Assembly: GCF_034140825.1 (NCBI RefSeq)
Contig: NC_089035.1
Coordinates: 1,323,001 to 1,387,000 of the forward strand
From: Oryza sativa Japonica Group
Taxonomy: Eukaryota > Streptophyta > Magnoliopsida > Poales > Poaceae
Length of the DNA stretch: 64,000 nucleotides
Direction: 5' to 3'
Positions 20,189-30,479 of this stretch are shown here, piece after piece (the stretch's first letter is position 1; each line of letters begins with the position of its first letter). A model generated the notes under the pieces. It searched no databases and was not told the DNA's origin. It saw only the letters and a list, made by a program, of their open reading frames with translations. The translations under genes and the position numbers were made by a program.

Positions 20189-21732
20189 ATGAGCAGCGGC
20201 CGCGTGGGCGACAGGATCGCCATCCCGGCGGCCGGCACGGCCCGGCGCCGGCGGCGAGACCCGACGACCGGGCCGGAATCGCCGGTCTACCTTGAGGGCA
20301 GCCGTTGGTCGCTGTCGCCGGCCTACCAACCGAGCCGCCGTCGTCGTCACGACGAGGAAGGGTACTCTCGCCGCCGCGGCCGCAGCCGGAGCAACAGCCC
20401 CCGCCGACGTCGTCGTCGTCGGCCAAGAAGCTGCCGGAGCCGCAGCCGCACACGCAGCTACGAGTGCGAGGACAGCCGGTGCTGCCACACGAGGCCGTCG
20501 CCGCGCTCCGACGACAGGGAAGACGACGACGACGAGCAGGATGGGTCGTGGTACCATCCCCCTGCGGATAACGAGTTCACCGTCCGCATCGACGGCATCG
20601 GCGCCGACGACGGCATCTTCCGGTGCGACGGATGCTTCGCCATGCTCTCCTCTCCCATCTACGAGGTAGTATAGATCAGTTCATGTTGCATCGATCGATT
20701 CGTTGCCGATGTTGACCGGACAAGGATTTTGACTTAAATAGTTATAGAAAAAATTCAAAATATTTAGTAACATCGATTGTGATAAGTATGTATATAAACA
20801 TGCAGGACTAAATTTGATTTACAACTAGAGAAACAAAAATAATAAAATCAGACAATGAATAGAGATAAAATTTATTATTTTTGTTTCTCGATCAAATTTA
20901 GACTTACATGTTTATAGTGTCTTATATTATGATAGTCTATCTTATCAAATTTTATAAAATTTTTATATAATGGTTTAAATTACATGCATGCACTTAGGTG
21001 TAGAAAATACATTCTAGATGTTGACGTAATTGATTGGTTCATGTACAGTGTGCGAACGGGGATGTCATCTGCGAGAGATGCAGCTACGACGACGGCGGCG
21101 CCAGGGTGTGCAGGAAATGCGGGACGATGGAGCTCGCCCGCAGCCGCGCCATCGGCCACCTGCTCCGGTGCATCCGGTTCGCGTGCAAGAACCGCAGGTA
21201 CGGGTGCCCGTCGTTCCTCCCGCGGCAGGACATGGACGAGCACGAGCTCTCGTGCGACCACGAGCCCTGCTTCTGCCCGATCCGCCGCTGCGGCTTCGCC
21301 GGCGCCGCCGACTCCCTGGCGCGCCACCTGACCGCGCGGCACGGCTGGGGCCGCCTCCGCGTCGCGTACGGGGAGGCGGCGGTGGTGCCCGTCCAGTCGC
21401 CGACCATCCTCCGCGCCGACGACGGGAGGATCTTCCACCTCAGCTGCACGCGGGAGCGCGGCGGCGGCGGCGGCACCGCCATGTCCATGGTGTGCATCCG
21501 CCCCGACCACGTCGCCGGCGCCGAGGAGGAGTTCACCTACGAGGTGAGGACGGCGTGCCAGCGGCTGCAGATGCAGGCGGCGGTGGAGGGCACGTCGCTC
21601 CGGTACGGGATGAAGGACGCGGTCCAGGCCAGGGTGACCGTGCCCGATGACATGCTGCTCCGGCAGGGCGACGCCGTCCAGGTGTTCGTCCGAAAGGCGA
21701 CGTCCGCCGCCGGCGCCGCCAATAACAACTGA
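20189..21732 (+). CDS. SINA-like protein gene 3 with SR-rich N-terminus and altered RING
   Basis: Exons 20189-20665 (donor GAG/gtagta) and 21049-21732 (acceptor GTACAG), phase 0, about 386 residues. Residues 1-125 are basic and arginine/serine-rich (RRRGRSRSNSPRRRRRRR, SCRSRSRTRS), then a short acidic run (DDREDDDDEQDG). RING region about 145-185: CDGC, CANGD, CERC, CRKC. The zinc-binding histidine found in all other copies here (C-x-x-G-H) is Asp. The zinc-finger region follows (CIRFACKNRRYGC, CDHEPCFCPIRRCGF, H...H), then a C-terminal domain with FTYEVRTACQRLQM and DAVQVFVRK. The intron position matches the other SINA-like genes. Codon use is very GC-rich. SR-type sequence usually directs proteins to nuclear speckles, so this may be a nuclear SINA-like protein with reduced ligase activity; that is inference. 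The start could also lie further downstream. Confidence 0.8.
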
Positions 21733-21749
21733 AATCTCTATCAATTACT

Positions 21750-22800
21750 AGCTTCTGTTGCATGTTTCTTTTACTCGATCAGATCAGTAGCATTTTCATG
21801 TGTTAGCGATGTGCGGTGCACACAAAATAGATATTGAAGCTCTATGTGGCGAGATATATTTTTAGACTATATTTGTTTAACACAGCTTCAGATCCTATAC
21901 CCCAATTCCAACAAAAACCGGTCGAATTCCGTGAAATTTTAAAGTTTCGACGAGGCTTGAAAGTAGAAACCATCTAAGATTTCGATGGGTAAATCTAAGT
22001 TCAAATTTAAATTGATAAAAAAGGGAAAAAATCAAATAAAATCTTATAAATAGTATGATATTCATATAACCTATTAGGATATAAATTTATGAAAAAAAAT
22101 TAATGTATTCCATGTATTTACTGAAATTGACAGTAGGAAAGAAAAGAATAACGAATGAAAAAAAAAGGAAAACACTTTCAATTTGCCTATTTTTCTAGTT
22201 AACGATTGAAATTTCGATGATTTCGCTCGGAATTTCGTCAAAATCGACCGGTTTTTGTGAGCTTATCGGTAAATTCAGAGAATTTGTATTCAAATTTTGG
22301 TTTTATGAAATTTGTTCAAAATCTACCTGCTTTCCACCGGATTTCACGAAACGCGTCATACCACCAGAGCCCGAAACGGAAGGCCATCTCAAAATCGTAA
22401 ACCTGCTATCGTTGGGTTTGAACTTTGAAGATTGTATGCTAATTTATAGAATGGAAATAAAATAATTCATCGAAATATTATCAACATAATACCCAACTTT
22501 AAGAAAAATCTTAAATATGGAGCAGTGACCTGTGCAGCTGTGCCAAACGTAACTCTCTTTCATATGGGTAGATCTCATCTCTTATTTATCTTTTATTCAT
22601 TTATTTATGCATCATCACAAAGACAAGATGCATGTTGGCATACCAACACAGAGACATGTTCAAGCTATGCATACATACCAACACGTATATGAACACAAAG
22701 AGACATGTTCAAGCTATGCATATACCAACACGTACATGAACACAGAGACATGTTCAAGCTAGCAGAGAATACGTACGATGAGCCTCTCTGCTTGTTATAC
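21750..22800. other. Spacer between SINA-like gene 3 and the BBI array
   Basis: No gene seen. 22610-22765 has a minisatellite-like repeat: CATGTTCAAGCTATGCATA...CCAACACGTA...GAACACAGAGA, in three imperfect copies of about 50-60 bp. The rest is AT-rich. Confidence 0.45.
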
Positions 22801-22818
22801 AGAGAAGTAGTTCTCTTC

Positions 22819-23400
22819 TTAGTTGTGCATTTCAGGTGTGCACCTGGGGCCTGGGTCCCCGGTGAAGGAGTCACGGCAGACGAAGAGAGGGCGCCACGAC
22901 CACGAGTCCACCATCTCGCACTGCCCGCACGCGGCGGCGCACGACTCCACCTCGTCGGAGCAGTGGCAGATGGGAGGGAGCGACTTGGTGCAGACGGCGA
23001 TGTCGCAGCACGGGCCCCACGGCCACTCCGACGACGGCGCGCACGAGGTGCCCGGGTCGTCGCCCCAGAAGACGTCGTCGCAGATGAGCGGCCGGCCGGG
23101 GAACGGCCGCCCCGGCGGATCCCGGCACGCCTCGCACTGGCGGAAGCACTGCCCGGGCTCCAGCTCGTCGTCGCACTGCCAGAACGGCGGGTTGATCCTC
23201 TCCGGCAGCCTCACGATGTTGTCGCAGCACTTCCACGGCCTCGTCCTCCTTCGCGCCGCCACTGCTCCGTCGATCGGGAGGCGTATGGTGTTGGTGGTGG
23301 TGGTCGTGGTGTCGTCCGCTGTGCTGCCGTGGGCGGCGGCGAGGCCGGCGAGGAAGAAGAACAGGATGGAAGTAGCAGCCATGGTGCGCTTCATCTTCAT
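22819..23400 (-). CDS. Bowman-Birk inhibitor, two domains (BBI-1)
   Basis: Intronless, 193 residues. Signal peptide about 1-24 (TSILFFFLAGLAAAH). A threonine-rich spacer precedes a conserved NTIRLP motif, then two BBI domains from about 55 and 130, each with the CC...C...C...C cysteine pattern. Domain 2 has a full reactive loop, C-TKSLPPI-C, with Lys at P1, predicting trypsin inhibition. Domain 1 has VRLPERINPPFWQC in the loop position and lacks the two loop-closing cysteines, so it is unlikely to be a canonical inhibitor. Secreted, presumed defence or seed-storage role. TATA-like CGATAAATAA (reverse of 23448-23457) lies about 50 bp upstream, and a GATAAG module follows at 23491-23508. It is the last member of the array in the transcription direction. 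Confidence 0.92.
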   Translation of the reverse strand: MKMKRTMAATSILFFFLAGLAAAHGSTADDTTTTTTNTIRLPIDGAVAARRRTRPWKCCDNIVRLPERINPPFWQCDDELEPGQCFRQCEACRDPPGRPFPGRPLICDDVFWGDDPGTSCAPSSEWPWGPCCDIAVCTKSLPPICHCSDEVESCAAACGQCEMVDSWSWRPLFVCRDSFTGDPGPRCTPEMHN

Positions 23401-23490
23401 GGACGTCTTGCTTGCTTTGAGATGAACTGTGTTGCAGCTGTGGTGTGTTATTTATCGGGACACTGAGACCAATAGCAGAGCTGAACCGTG

Positions 23491-23508
23491 GATAGATAAG
23501 AACACATG
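23491..23508 (-). promoter_or_regulatory. Conserved GATAAG / G-box-like module of BBI-1
   Basis: Plus-strand GATAGATAAGAACACATG. Same layout as the other BBI genes (GGATAAGAGCACGTGG), but here the G-box core CACGTG is CACATG. Confidence 0.55.
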
Positions 23509-23546
23509 ACCGCCTTCCGTTGCCACACACACGCATATATCGTACC

Positions 23547-23778
23547 CCTCAATTTCAAAATGTTTGACACCGTTGACATTTTAGCACATGTTTAACCGTT
23601 CGTCTTATTCAATTTTTTTTGTGAAATATGTAAAACTATATGTGTATATGAAAATATATTTAACAATGAATCAAATGATATGAAAAGAATAAATAATTAA
23701 TTAAATTTTTTAAATAAGACGAATGGTCAAACACGTACTTAAAAAGTCAACGGTGTCAAACATTTTGAACAGAGGGAG
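23547..23778. mobile_element. Stowaway-like MITE
   Basis: Inverted ends around CCCCTCAATTTCAAAATGTT and ...AACATTTTGAACAGAGGGAG. Inner arms AACCGTTCGTCTTATTCAA and its inverted copy near 23715 are shared with the element at 1.5-1.8 kb. Confidence 0.6.
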
Positions 23779-23789
23779 TAGTTTTTTTT

Positions 23790-25177
23790 AAAAGGCAGAT
23801 CGATATGATATTTATTACTCTATGATAGATGTTTGAATTTGATCTATACATTTTTTTAAAAAAAAAATATGACTCTCATACTGTGCACTGTTCACCGTCA
23901 TATTTTCTCTGTTTTTTAGTTGAAGATAGAGACACGATACATGTTTTTCATGCAACCGTTCCTTTCCATTTGGACCACGTGATCATTAACGTACTCCACT
24001 TAAATTCAGATAGTGATAATAATATAACACATCCAAGGGAATCCGCGAATGAATGTGAGATTTCTTAACATCTACCTCAGGTAATATATGAGGTCATTTT
24101 TTTAGTACTCTAAAAACTATTTTTTAAAAAAATACTATATTAAAATTTCTTCTAAAGGATAGTAAGATTTCTTCAATTTGTGTTACACATGTGTTGGCAT
24201 GGACCCGTAATAATGGCAATAATAATTGGACAAAAGAATAGATTAATTGAAACATTAAATTTGAATTTAAACTAAACTAATGGCTTTTATCCAATACTTA
24301 GGTATCAGCAGATATAAGGTATATCAGGCGATACCTCATGGGTATTATCATATCCGAACGGTGTATTAGCCGATACTTACCAGATATCATGTGATACATC
24401 AGAGATATCATCCCGTCTGAACAAGATATCGTTACGTAGCATTTCCCTATATTTATAGAGCAAGTAACAGAGTTCAATTGTGGATACAGATAACGGCGCA
24501 GTCCTTAGCCACACGATTTAGGATTTATTGTTCAATGCCAGTACCAAAGTGATATAAAGTTAAAAGGCAGAGTTTTTGTATTTTTGCTCATTTGGTTTTA
24601 CACGTGTAGAAGACAGAGAGACATCTATGCATGCATTCCATATATATATACAATATGAACATGGGCGTCCTCCACTTAAATTCAGTGAGTTATATAATAC
24701 GTTGCAAAATTAATCTTAACATCTTTTTCATGGGATTTGTTAGATTTCAAGCGTATGAGAATTTGTATTTTTTTAGTCACCTCAAAATTAAACATTTATA
24801 GTTATGTCTAAAATTACACTACTATGTAATGTGCAATTTTAGTTTATTTTGTTATTGTATGGTTTCATTATTTTACTATTTCAGTTTGAATACTTGTATA
24901 TGTAATTTTTTTTAAAAAATATCAATTTTATCATAACCTTTTGTGTCGTAATTCAAGAAGGGCTTTGTTCAAATAGGAAGTGATGAAGGGAGTGATAGCC
25001 ACCAGATTTTCATTTAAGAGATAAGAAAACAATTCATTTTTTTAAAAAAAGAATTAATCGCCTAAAATCTAGACATGTATTCGTAGTTTGGTACACCCTT
25101 ACGTATCGTAAAATTTCTGCAATTTATAGTGCACATGTATTTGGACGAAAACGGCATGTAATGAAGGCTATGATTAT
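23790..25177. other. AT-rich spacer
   Basis: No gene seen. About 24295-24435 is dense in GATATC/GATAC-type units (AGGTATATCAGGCGATACC, CCGATACTTACC, AGATATCATGTGATAC), a degenerate palindromic tract. Otherwise unremarkable. Confidence 0.35.
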
Positions 25178-25186
25178 TTGAAAAAA

Positions 25187-25467
25187 GAGTAAATTTCATA
25201 AAACTGCAACTTTAGTAATAAAATTATCAGTTTGCTGCAACATTAGTGAGATGTTTCAGTTTGCTGCAACATTAGCGAGATGTTTCAGTTTCCTGCAATA
25301 ATAACGTGGAAAATTATCACAAAACTGCAACTTTTAGCATATAACGTAAAAGTTACAGTTTTGTGATAATTTTCCACGCTATTGTTGCAGCAAACTGAAA
25401 CATGTAGCTAATGTTGTAGTAAACCAATAGTTTTATCACTAAAGTTGCACTTTTCTGAAATTTACTC
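25187..25467. mobile_element. Foldback MULE-type MITE (281 bp)
   Basis: Almost the whole element is an inverted repeat (GAGTAAATTTCATAAAACTG at the left, its counterpart at the right; centre near 25330). A perfect 9-bp direct repeat, TTGAAAAAA, flanks it at 25178-25186 and 25468-25476. The phrase CAGTTTGCTGCAACATTAG is tandemly duplicated in the left arm. A 9-bp duplication points to Mutator. Confidence 0.8.
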
Positions 25468-25945
25468 TTGAAAAAAATTATTTCGAATGTTAAATTAGAA
25501 TATAAACAATTTTGGATGGTTTGTTCATGCGTTGGAGGCAGATGGTGAAGACTGAAGACCTTCAACCGGCTGCCTGAAATTAATAGGAAAATATATGAGA
25601 TCTACTCAAATGTGTAATCACGAGCGTCGATATTCAAACTAGCTATTTGCTATAATTATAATACCCCTCCCTGTGGATATCGATAGACGAATAGATCTCT
25701 CATTCGTCTTTTATTTATCATGATAACTTCGTAACACATGACATAACACGCATACCAACATCAAACCACACGATAGACACAACACACAGACAAATTGTAC
25801 ACACGTACGTATGTACGAATACGAACAAGCTAGAACACACGCAGACTGATCGTTCGATCGATCGCGAACGACGCGAACATATATTTATTGGTGAAAGGAT
25901 CAATATAATCAGCTAGCTTGATATAGCTAGCTATAGTTAATCAGT

Positions 25946-26506
25946 TCATGCGCACATGGGCCCGGGCTCGCCGGTGAAGTGGTCGCGGCAGATATAGCGA
26001 GGCGGCTCCGACGACGAATTCACCATGTCGCACTCCTTGCAGGCGGCGGCGCACGACGCCACCTCGTCGGCGCAGTGGCAGATCGGTGGGAGAGACCTGG
26101 TGCAGAAGGCCTTGTCGCAGCAATCGCCCCACGGCCGCGGCGTGCAGACGGGGCCAGGGTTGGTGGTCGGGTACCAGTCGTCGCAGACGAAGACGACATC
26201 TTCGCCGCCGGCCCCGGGCACCAGCTGCAGGCAGTTCTCGCAGGCGGCGGCGCACTGCTTCACCTCGTCGTTGCAACGCCACCGCGGCGGGTAGATCTTG
26301 AGCACGGACATCTCGATGTTGTCGCAGCACTCCCACGGTCTGGATTTCGCCTGTTTGTTTCCATCGGTTTCGCCGGCGGCGCCGTTGCTGGGGAGGCGAA
26401 TGTTGCTGTCGGTGGTGGTGGTGGTGGCGGTGACGATGCCGGCGAGGACGAGGAGGAAGAGCAGCATGGAAGCAGCCATCATGGTGCTCTTCACTTTCAT
26501 GGTCAT
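25946..26506 (-). CDS. Bowman-Birk inhibitor, two domains (BBI-2)
   Basis: Intronless, 186 residues. Signal peptide about 1-28, with a hydrophobic core MLLFLLVLAGIV. SNIRLPSNG follows, then BBI domain 1 (CCDNIEMSVLKIYPPRWRC, loop cysteines missing) and domain 2 (CCDKAFC-TRSLPPI-CHC, complete loop with Arg at P1, so trypsin-type specificity is expected). It ends GPMCA, a few residues shorter than its neighbours. TATA-like CGATAAATAA sits at 26603-26594. The conserved GATAAG/G-box module that is normally about 40-60 bp further up lies instead at 26881, because a 244-bp MITE has inserted between them. Confidence 0.92.
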   Translation of the reverse strand: MTMKVKSTMMAASMLLFLLVLAGIVTATTTTTDSNIRLPSNGAAGETDGNKQAKSRPWECCDNIEMSVLKIYPPRWRCNDEVKQCAAACENCLQLVPGAGGEDVVFVCDDWYPTTNPGPVCTPRPWGDCCDKAFCTRSLPPICHCADEVASCAAACKECDMVNSSSEPPRYICRDHFTGEPGPMCA

Positions 26507-26630
26507 CTTAATTACTTTGCTTGGAGCCTTGGAGCTTATTAGCTAGCTAGGTTTAGGCGTGGTTTGGTCATGGTGAAATGCATGCATGGGGTGTTATTTA
26601 TCGAGCAACTAAACTGAGAGCTAGCTATAA

Positions 26631-26874
26631 GAGCAAGTTTAATAGTATAGTCAACTATTAGCTCCAATTTATCTATAGCCAATCTGATAGCTCATTTATA
26701 CAATAGTTACATACTACACTATCAATAACTAGTCCCACCTGTCATATATACACCGCGTCTTGGAGTCCGTACTATAGCTGGCTACAAATCTGTAGCCCGC
26801 TGCTCTTCTCTCTTCTCATTAATCTCCTTAAAATATGTTTGCAGCTGACTTATAGTCTGCTATTGTACCTGCTC
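26631..26874. mobile_element. Tourist-like MITE in the BBI-2 promoter (244 bp)
   Basis: Ends GAGCAAGTTTAATAGTA and ...TATTGTACCTGCTC, flanked by TAA at 26628-26630 and 26875-26877. A second copy of the same family, also 244 bp, is at 45782-46025. The 23.4-kb BBI promoter reads straight across the insertion site, so this is the derived state. Confidence 0.85.
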
Positions 26875-26880
26875 TAAACT

Positions 26881-26898
26881 GTGGATAAGAACACATGG
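26881..26898 (-). promoter_or_regulatory. Displaced GATAAG / G-box-like module of BBI-2
   Basis: Plus-strand GTGGATAAGAACACATGG, matching the module upstream of other BBI genes (core CACATG here). It lies about 375 bp upstream of the start codon instead of about 115 bp, because of the MITE. Confidence 0.6.
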
Positions 26899-26899
26899 C

Positions 26900-27830
26900 G
26901 ACCAGATTCCATTGTTGCTAGTTACTACACACGTTTTGAGGTAAACGGGGAAAATATATTTGCCTCGATCGATGCGTTTGTAACTTTGTACACATATGCA
27001 AATAGCATTTGTTGTCTAGCATAAACTGAGATATCACGAGGATATATGCGTGCATATATTTTGGTATATCCGAGAGGATTGAATATCAGGTGAAAACAGA
27101 TAAATAAGTAAAAATTCATTAAAATCGGACTTTTTCTTTTTGAAAAATAAAGTATAAACGTATATGCTCATAACATGCGTGCACACTCATGCTATGAACT
27201 CATTAAAAAATATAGAGACAGTATAGTCATGAAAAAAATAGGTAGATGGTAACTGTTACTACTATTATTTTTAACTGGATTTTATTTCTTTTATTCCTAT
27301 CGAATGATGAAGTTGAGTTTTAACGTAATATTTGATGATAATAGTATTCATGCATATATACATAGCTATTTCTAGTATTTTTATCCTAGAAAAGTTTGAA
27401 GTCCCATTTTCAAATGGTCCCATTTATTTATTTTATGGTTTTCATCGGATATTTTCGTTATACGAAAATTAAGATGGAGCTAAATGGTTCAACGTCGGGA
27501 CCAAAGCTAGCTAGCTAGGGAGTAGGGATATAAATGTGGAAGGCAGAGTTTTTGTATGTTTGCTCGATCGTTTGTTTGTTGCATCGGAGAAAGAGACGTG
27601 ATTTCCATTTCGACCACGTTGATTATCACTTCAGATAGCGACCACGAATGAATGGGTGCGTGCGTGATCCACGAATCACTCGAGGACCATGAACTGGGCC
27701 CACTCACCTTGTCTCGGCCCATCCAGAGACCTACGCATGTGCCAAGAACAGTGCCACCGCCCATTGCAATTAGCACCGAAGGCCAGTTATCATGAACCAG
27801 CCATATCTCAATCCCATAAAAAATTAGCAG
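26900..27830. other. Spacer upstream of BBI-2
   Basis: No gene seen. 27540-27800 resembles other spacers of the array (GGCCCA(T/C)...CACTCACCTT...CTCGGCCCATCCA), a phrase that recurs near 28475-28510, 46820-46850 and 49515-49560. It is therefore part of the duplicated BBI flank. Confidence 0.45.
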
Positions 27831-27837
27831 GATTCAG

Positions 27838-28184
27838 GTGGTGTTTATATCTAGGGATTAAACTTTTAATCCATGTCACATCGGATGTTTGGGCACTAAT
27901 TTAGAGTATTAAACATAGACTACTTATAAAACTAATTGCATAAAAGAGAGCTAATTCACGTGACAAATTTTTTAAGCCTAATCAATCTATAATTAGCACA
28001 TGTTTACTGTAGCATCACGTAGGCTAATTATGGATTAATTATGCTCAATAGATTCGTCTTGCGAATTAGTCTAGGGTTATGGAATGGATTTTCTCAATAG
28101 TCTACGTTTTAATACTTCTGATTAGTGTCCCAACATCTGATGTGACAGGGACTAAAATTTAGTCCTGATCCAAACAAGGCCTCA
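27838..28184. mobile_element. MITE of the GGCCTTGTTTGGATC type
   Basis: Right end GATCCAAACAAGGCC, diverged left end around GGTGTTTATATCTAGGGATT. The interior (GACGAATCT, TAATTAG, CTACAGTA in inverted order) is shared with the element at 11.1-11.4 kb. No coding capacity. Confidence 0.6.
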
Positions 28185-28644
28185 GAACAGAATTTGCTCA
28201 AAAAACACAAACAATCACTTGAGGGGGTGTTTGGGAGAGATGGGCTAAACTTTAGCCTCTCTCTCAAAGCTACTTTAGCCCCTCTCTCAAAACCATAAGT
28301 CTCTCGGTTTTGAGAGAGGGGCCACCCCCTGAAGCATGCATCAGTAACCGAAACACAAGAGAATATTACAGCAGACTAGGTAGCTTATCAGTCCAGTCAC
28401 CGTAGGACGGACGGCGACAAGAGTGGGTCTCCCTCCCGTCGTCACCTTACCTTTTCATCCAGCAGGCCCATGAATCAGTCCACTCACCTTTGCCTCGGCC
28501 CATCCATACGTACGCATTTGCGGCCCATCTCATATTGGGCCGCTAGCGATGGCATCGGTCCGTATCTCCTTGATCGGTTATCCGCGGGTAGCCCAAACAC
28601 AGGATCAAGTTTCTGATTTTATATATTGACTCTTACGAGGACTC

Positions 28645-28907
28645 CCTCCGGTTCTATAATAATTGACACTTTGAACAAGATTGAGATCAATCTTTTATAA
28701 CTTTAACTATTAATAACTTTAAAAATATTTGGTTTAAAGAAATAAGAACAACATATATATAGATTTATCTTTCAAAGTACTATAATAAAAATAAACATGC
28801 ATTTATTTATTATATATATTATAATAGAAAAATAAGGTTAAAGATATATTTTGTAGACCATGTTATTGTCCAAAACGTCAATTAAAATGAAATAGGAGAG
28901 AGTAGTA
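28645..28907. mobile_element. Stowaway-like MITE
   Basis: Starts CTCCCTCCGGTTCTATAATA and ends ...TTAAAATGAAATAGGAGAGAGTA. The interior matches the MITE at 29066-29480, so the two are sister copies about 400 bp apart. Confidence 0.65.
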
Positions 28908-29065
28908 TTTATGAATTATGAGGACAACTCAACATGCATATAGATCACACGAGCGAATAAACACAGATATATAAATACACACACGGATCAAACGAGCAAG
29001 CAAATCAAGATTCACAAACAGATAATCATGTCTCGACTGCATGAGCTCTGAATGGAGCTACTTAG

Positions 29066-29480
29066 CTACTCCCTCCGGTTCCATATTAATTGACGTTTTA
29101 GACAAGGTTAAGGTCAAACTCTTATAACTTTGACCATCAATAACTTTAAAAATATTTAGTTTAAAGAAACTAGAACAACATATATAGATTTATCGCTTAA
29201 AGCACTATAATAAAAGTAAGGGGCATTTATAAATTTGCCACCGGTTTTTTCAATATTGCAAGGATGCCACTCGAATAATAGTTCTAATGGTATTTTTGCA
29301 ATTTTCTAGTGACATTTTTGCAATAACGATTCAAAGTAGTGGTAAATTTGCAATTGCCCCTAAAAGTAAACATACATTTATTTATTATATATATTATATT
29401 AGAAAAATAAGGTTAAAGATATATCTTGTAGACCGTATCATTGTTCAAAACGTCAATTAAAATGAAACCAGAGAGAATAT
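29066..29480. mobile_element. Stowaway-like MITE carrying a nested MULE MITE
   Basis: Same family as the element at 28645 (TAACTTTGACCATCAATAAC, AAACGTCAATTAAAATGAAA). Its continuity is broken at 29220-29360 by a smaller element with its own target duplication. Confidence 0.65.
29220..29360. mobile_element. Nested MULE-type MITE (141 bp)
   Basis: Inverted ends GGGGCATTTATAAATTTGCC and its diverged mate ending ...GGTAAATTTGCAATTGCCCC. A perfect 9-bp repeat, TAAAAGTAA, flanks it at 29211-29219 and 29361-29369. The sister MITE at 28.7 kb lacks it. Confidence 0.85.
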
Positions 29481-29571
29481 AGACTATAGCAACTCTGGAT
29501 GATCGAACGAACGATCAAGTACTTCTGCTTGGTCTGGAGTTATTGACGGACATCGATCATATCTGCAAGGA

Positions 29572-30351
29572 TCAGTTCTGAGTGCATGGTGTGCACTTGG
29601 GCCCTGGCTGTCCGGTGAACTGATCCTTGCAGACGAAGCGAGGCGGCTCCGACGACGACGCCACCGGCTGGCAATCCTTGCACGCGCCGTCGCATGCCGC
29701 CACCTTGTCGCCGCAGCTGCAGATTGGAGGGATCGACTTGGTGCAGGTGGTGTTGTCGCAGCAATCCCCCCACGGCCGCGGCGTGCAGAAGGGACCCGGG
29801 TCGGCGCCCCAGTAGACGTCGTCGCAGATGAGCGGCCCCGGGAATGGCCCCGGCGCCTCCCGGCAAGCCTTGCACGCGGCGAAGCACTGGCCGGGCTTGA
29901 GCTCGTCGTCGCAGCGCCAGAACGGCGGGTGGATCCTCGGCGGCAGCCGCCGGATGTTGTCGCAGCACTTCCACGGCCTCTTCTTCGTCGTCCGCTCCGG
30001 CCATTCCCGCTCCGGCGTGCACGGCTTGCCGGGGTCCTCCGTCGAGTACCAGTCGCGGCAGACGAGGGCGGCGCCGCCGCCGCAGGGGGAGTCTCCGGCC
30101 GCCGGCGCCGCCACGCACTCCTTGCAGGCGGCCGAGCACTGCTTGACCTCGTCGTTGCAGCGGTAAAGCGGCGGGAAGATCTTTAGCGGGGACATCTCGA
30201 TATCGTCGCAGCAGTCCCAGGGTTTGGCGGGCTGCGGTGGTGCGTCGCCTTCGCTGGGGAGACGGATGGTGTCGCCGTGGGCGGCGGCGAGGCCGCCGAC
30301 GGCGAGGAGGAAGAGCAGGATGGTGGAAGTAGCCATGCTGTTGTTACTCAT
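29572..30351 (-). CDS. Bowman-Birk inhibitor, three domains (BBI-3)
   Basis: Intronless, 259 residues. Signal peptide about 1-25 (TILLFLLAVGGLAAAHG), DTIRLPSEG, then three BBI domains beginning near residues 46, 125 and 190. Domains 1 and 2 (CCDDIEMSPLKIFPPLYRC; CCDNIRRLPPRIHPPFWRC) lack the loop cysteines. Domain 3 has C-TKSIPPI-C with Lys at P1. The linker between domains 1 and 2 is long and charged (EREWPERTTKKRPW), a plausible processing site. The C-terminus is KCTPCTQN, which carries an extra cysteine. A TATA-like element (reverse of 30395-30403) is close to the start. The shared G-box module is about 390 bp upstream, with AT-rich DNA in between. The start at MSNNSMATS agrees with its paralogues. 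Confidence 0.92.
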   Translation of the reverse strand: MSNNSMATSTILLFLLAVGGLAAAHGDTIRLPSEGDAPPQPAKPWDCCDDIEMSPLKIFPPLYRCNDEVKQCSAACKECVAAPAAGDSPCGGGAALVCRDWYSTEDPGKPCTPEREWPERTTKKRPWKCCDNIRRLPPRIHPPFWRCDDELKPGQCFAACKACREAPGPFPGPLICDDVYWGADPGPFCTPRPWGDCCDNTTCTKSIPPICSCGDKVAACDGACKDCQPVASSSEPPRFVCKDQFTGQPGPKCTPCTQN

Positions 30352-30479
30352 CTTGGTTTGTGGTGTTGTGCTAGTGATGAGTCGAGTAGTTTAGTTATTA
30401 TAGATAGATAGACCAAGGAAAAATATTCTAAACTCCATAGCGATGTCCAGTTGTTTGTATGTAACTTAGGTGATCATAA

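Noticed and set aside
20980-21744. 254-residue minus-strand frame over SINA-like gene 3
   Set aside because: Composition shadow of GC-rich coding sequence, with no recognisable domain.
22705-23466. 253-residue plus-strand frame over the first BBI gene (and similar frames over the other BBI genes)
   Set aside because: Antisense to cysteine-rich coding sequence with clear signal peptides and BBI domains on the minus strand.
24295-24435. Clustered GATATC/GATAC repeats considered as a CRISPR-like or protein-binding array
   Set aside because: Units vary in length and spacing without conserved repeats or unique spacers, in a plant nuclear context. Probably a decayed palindromic element.
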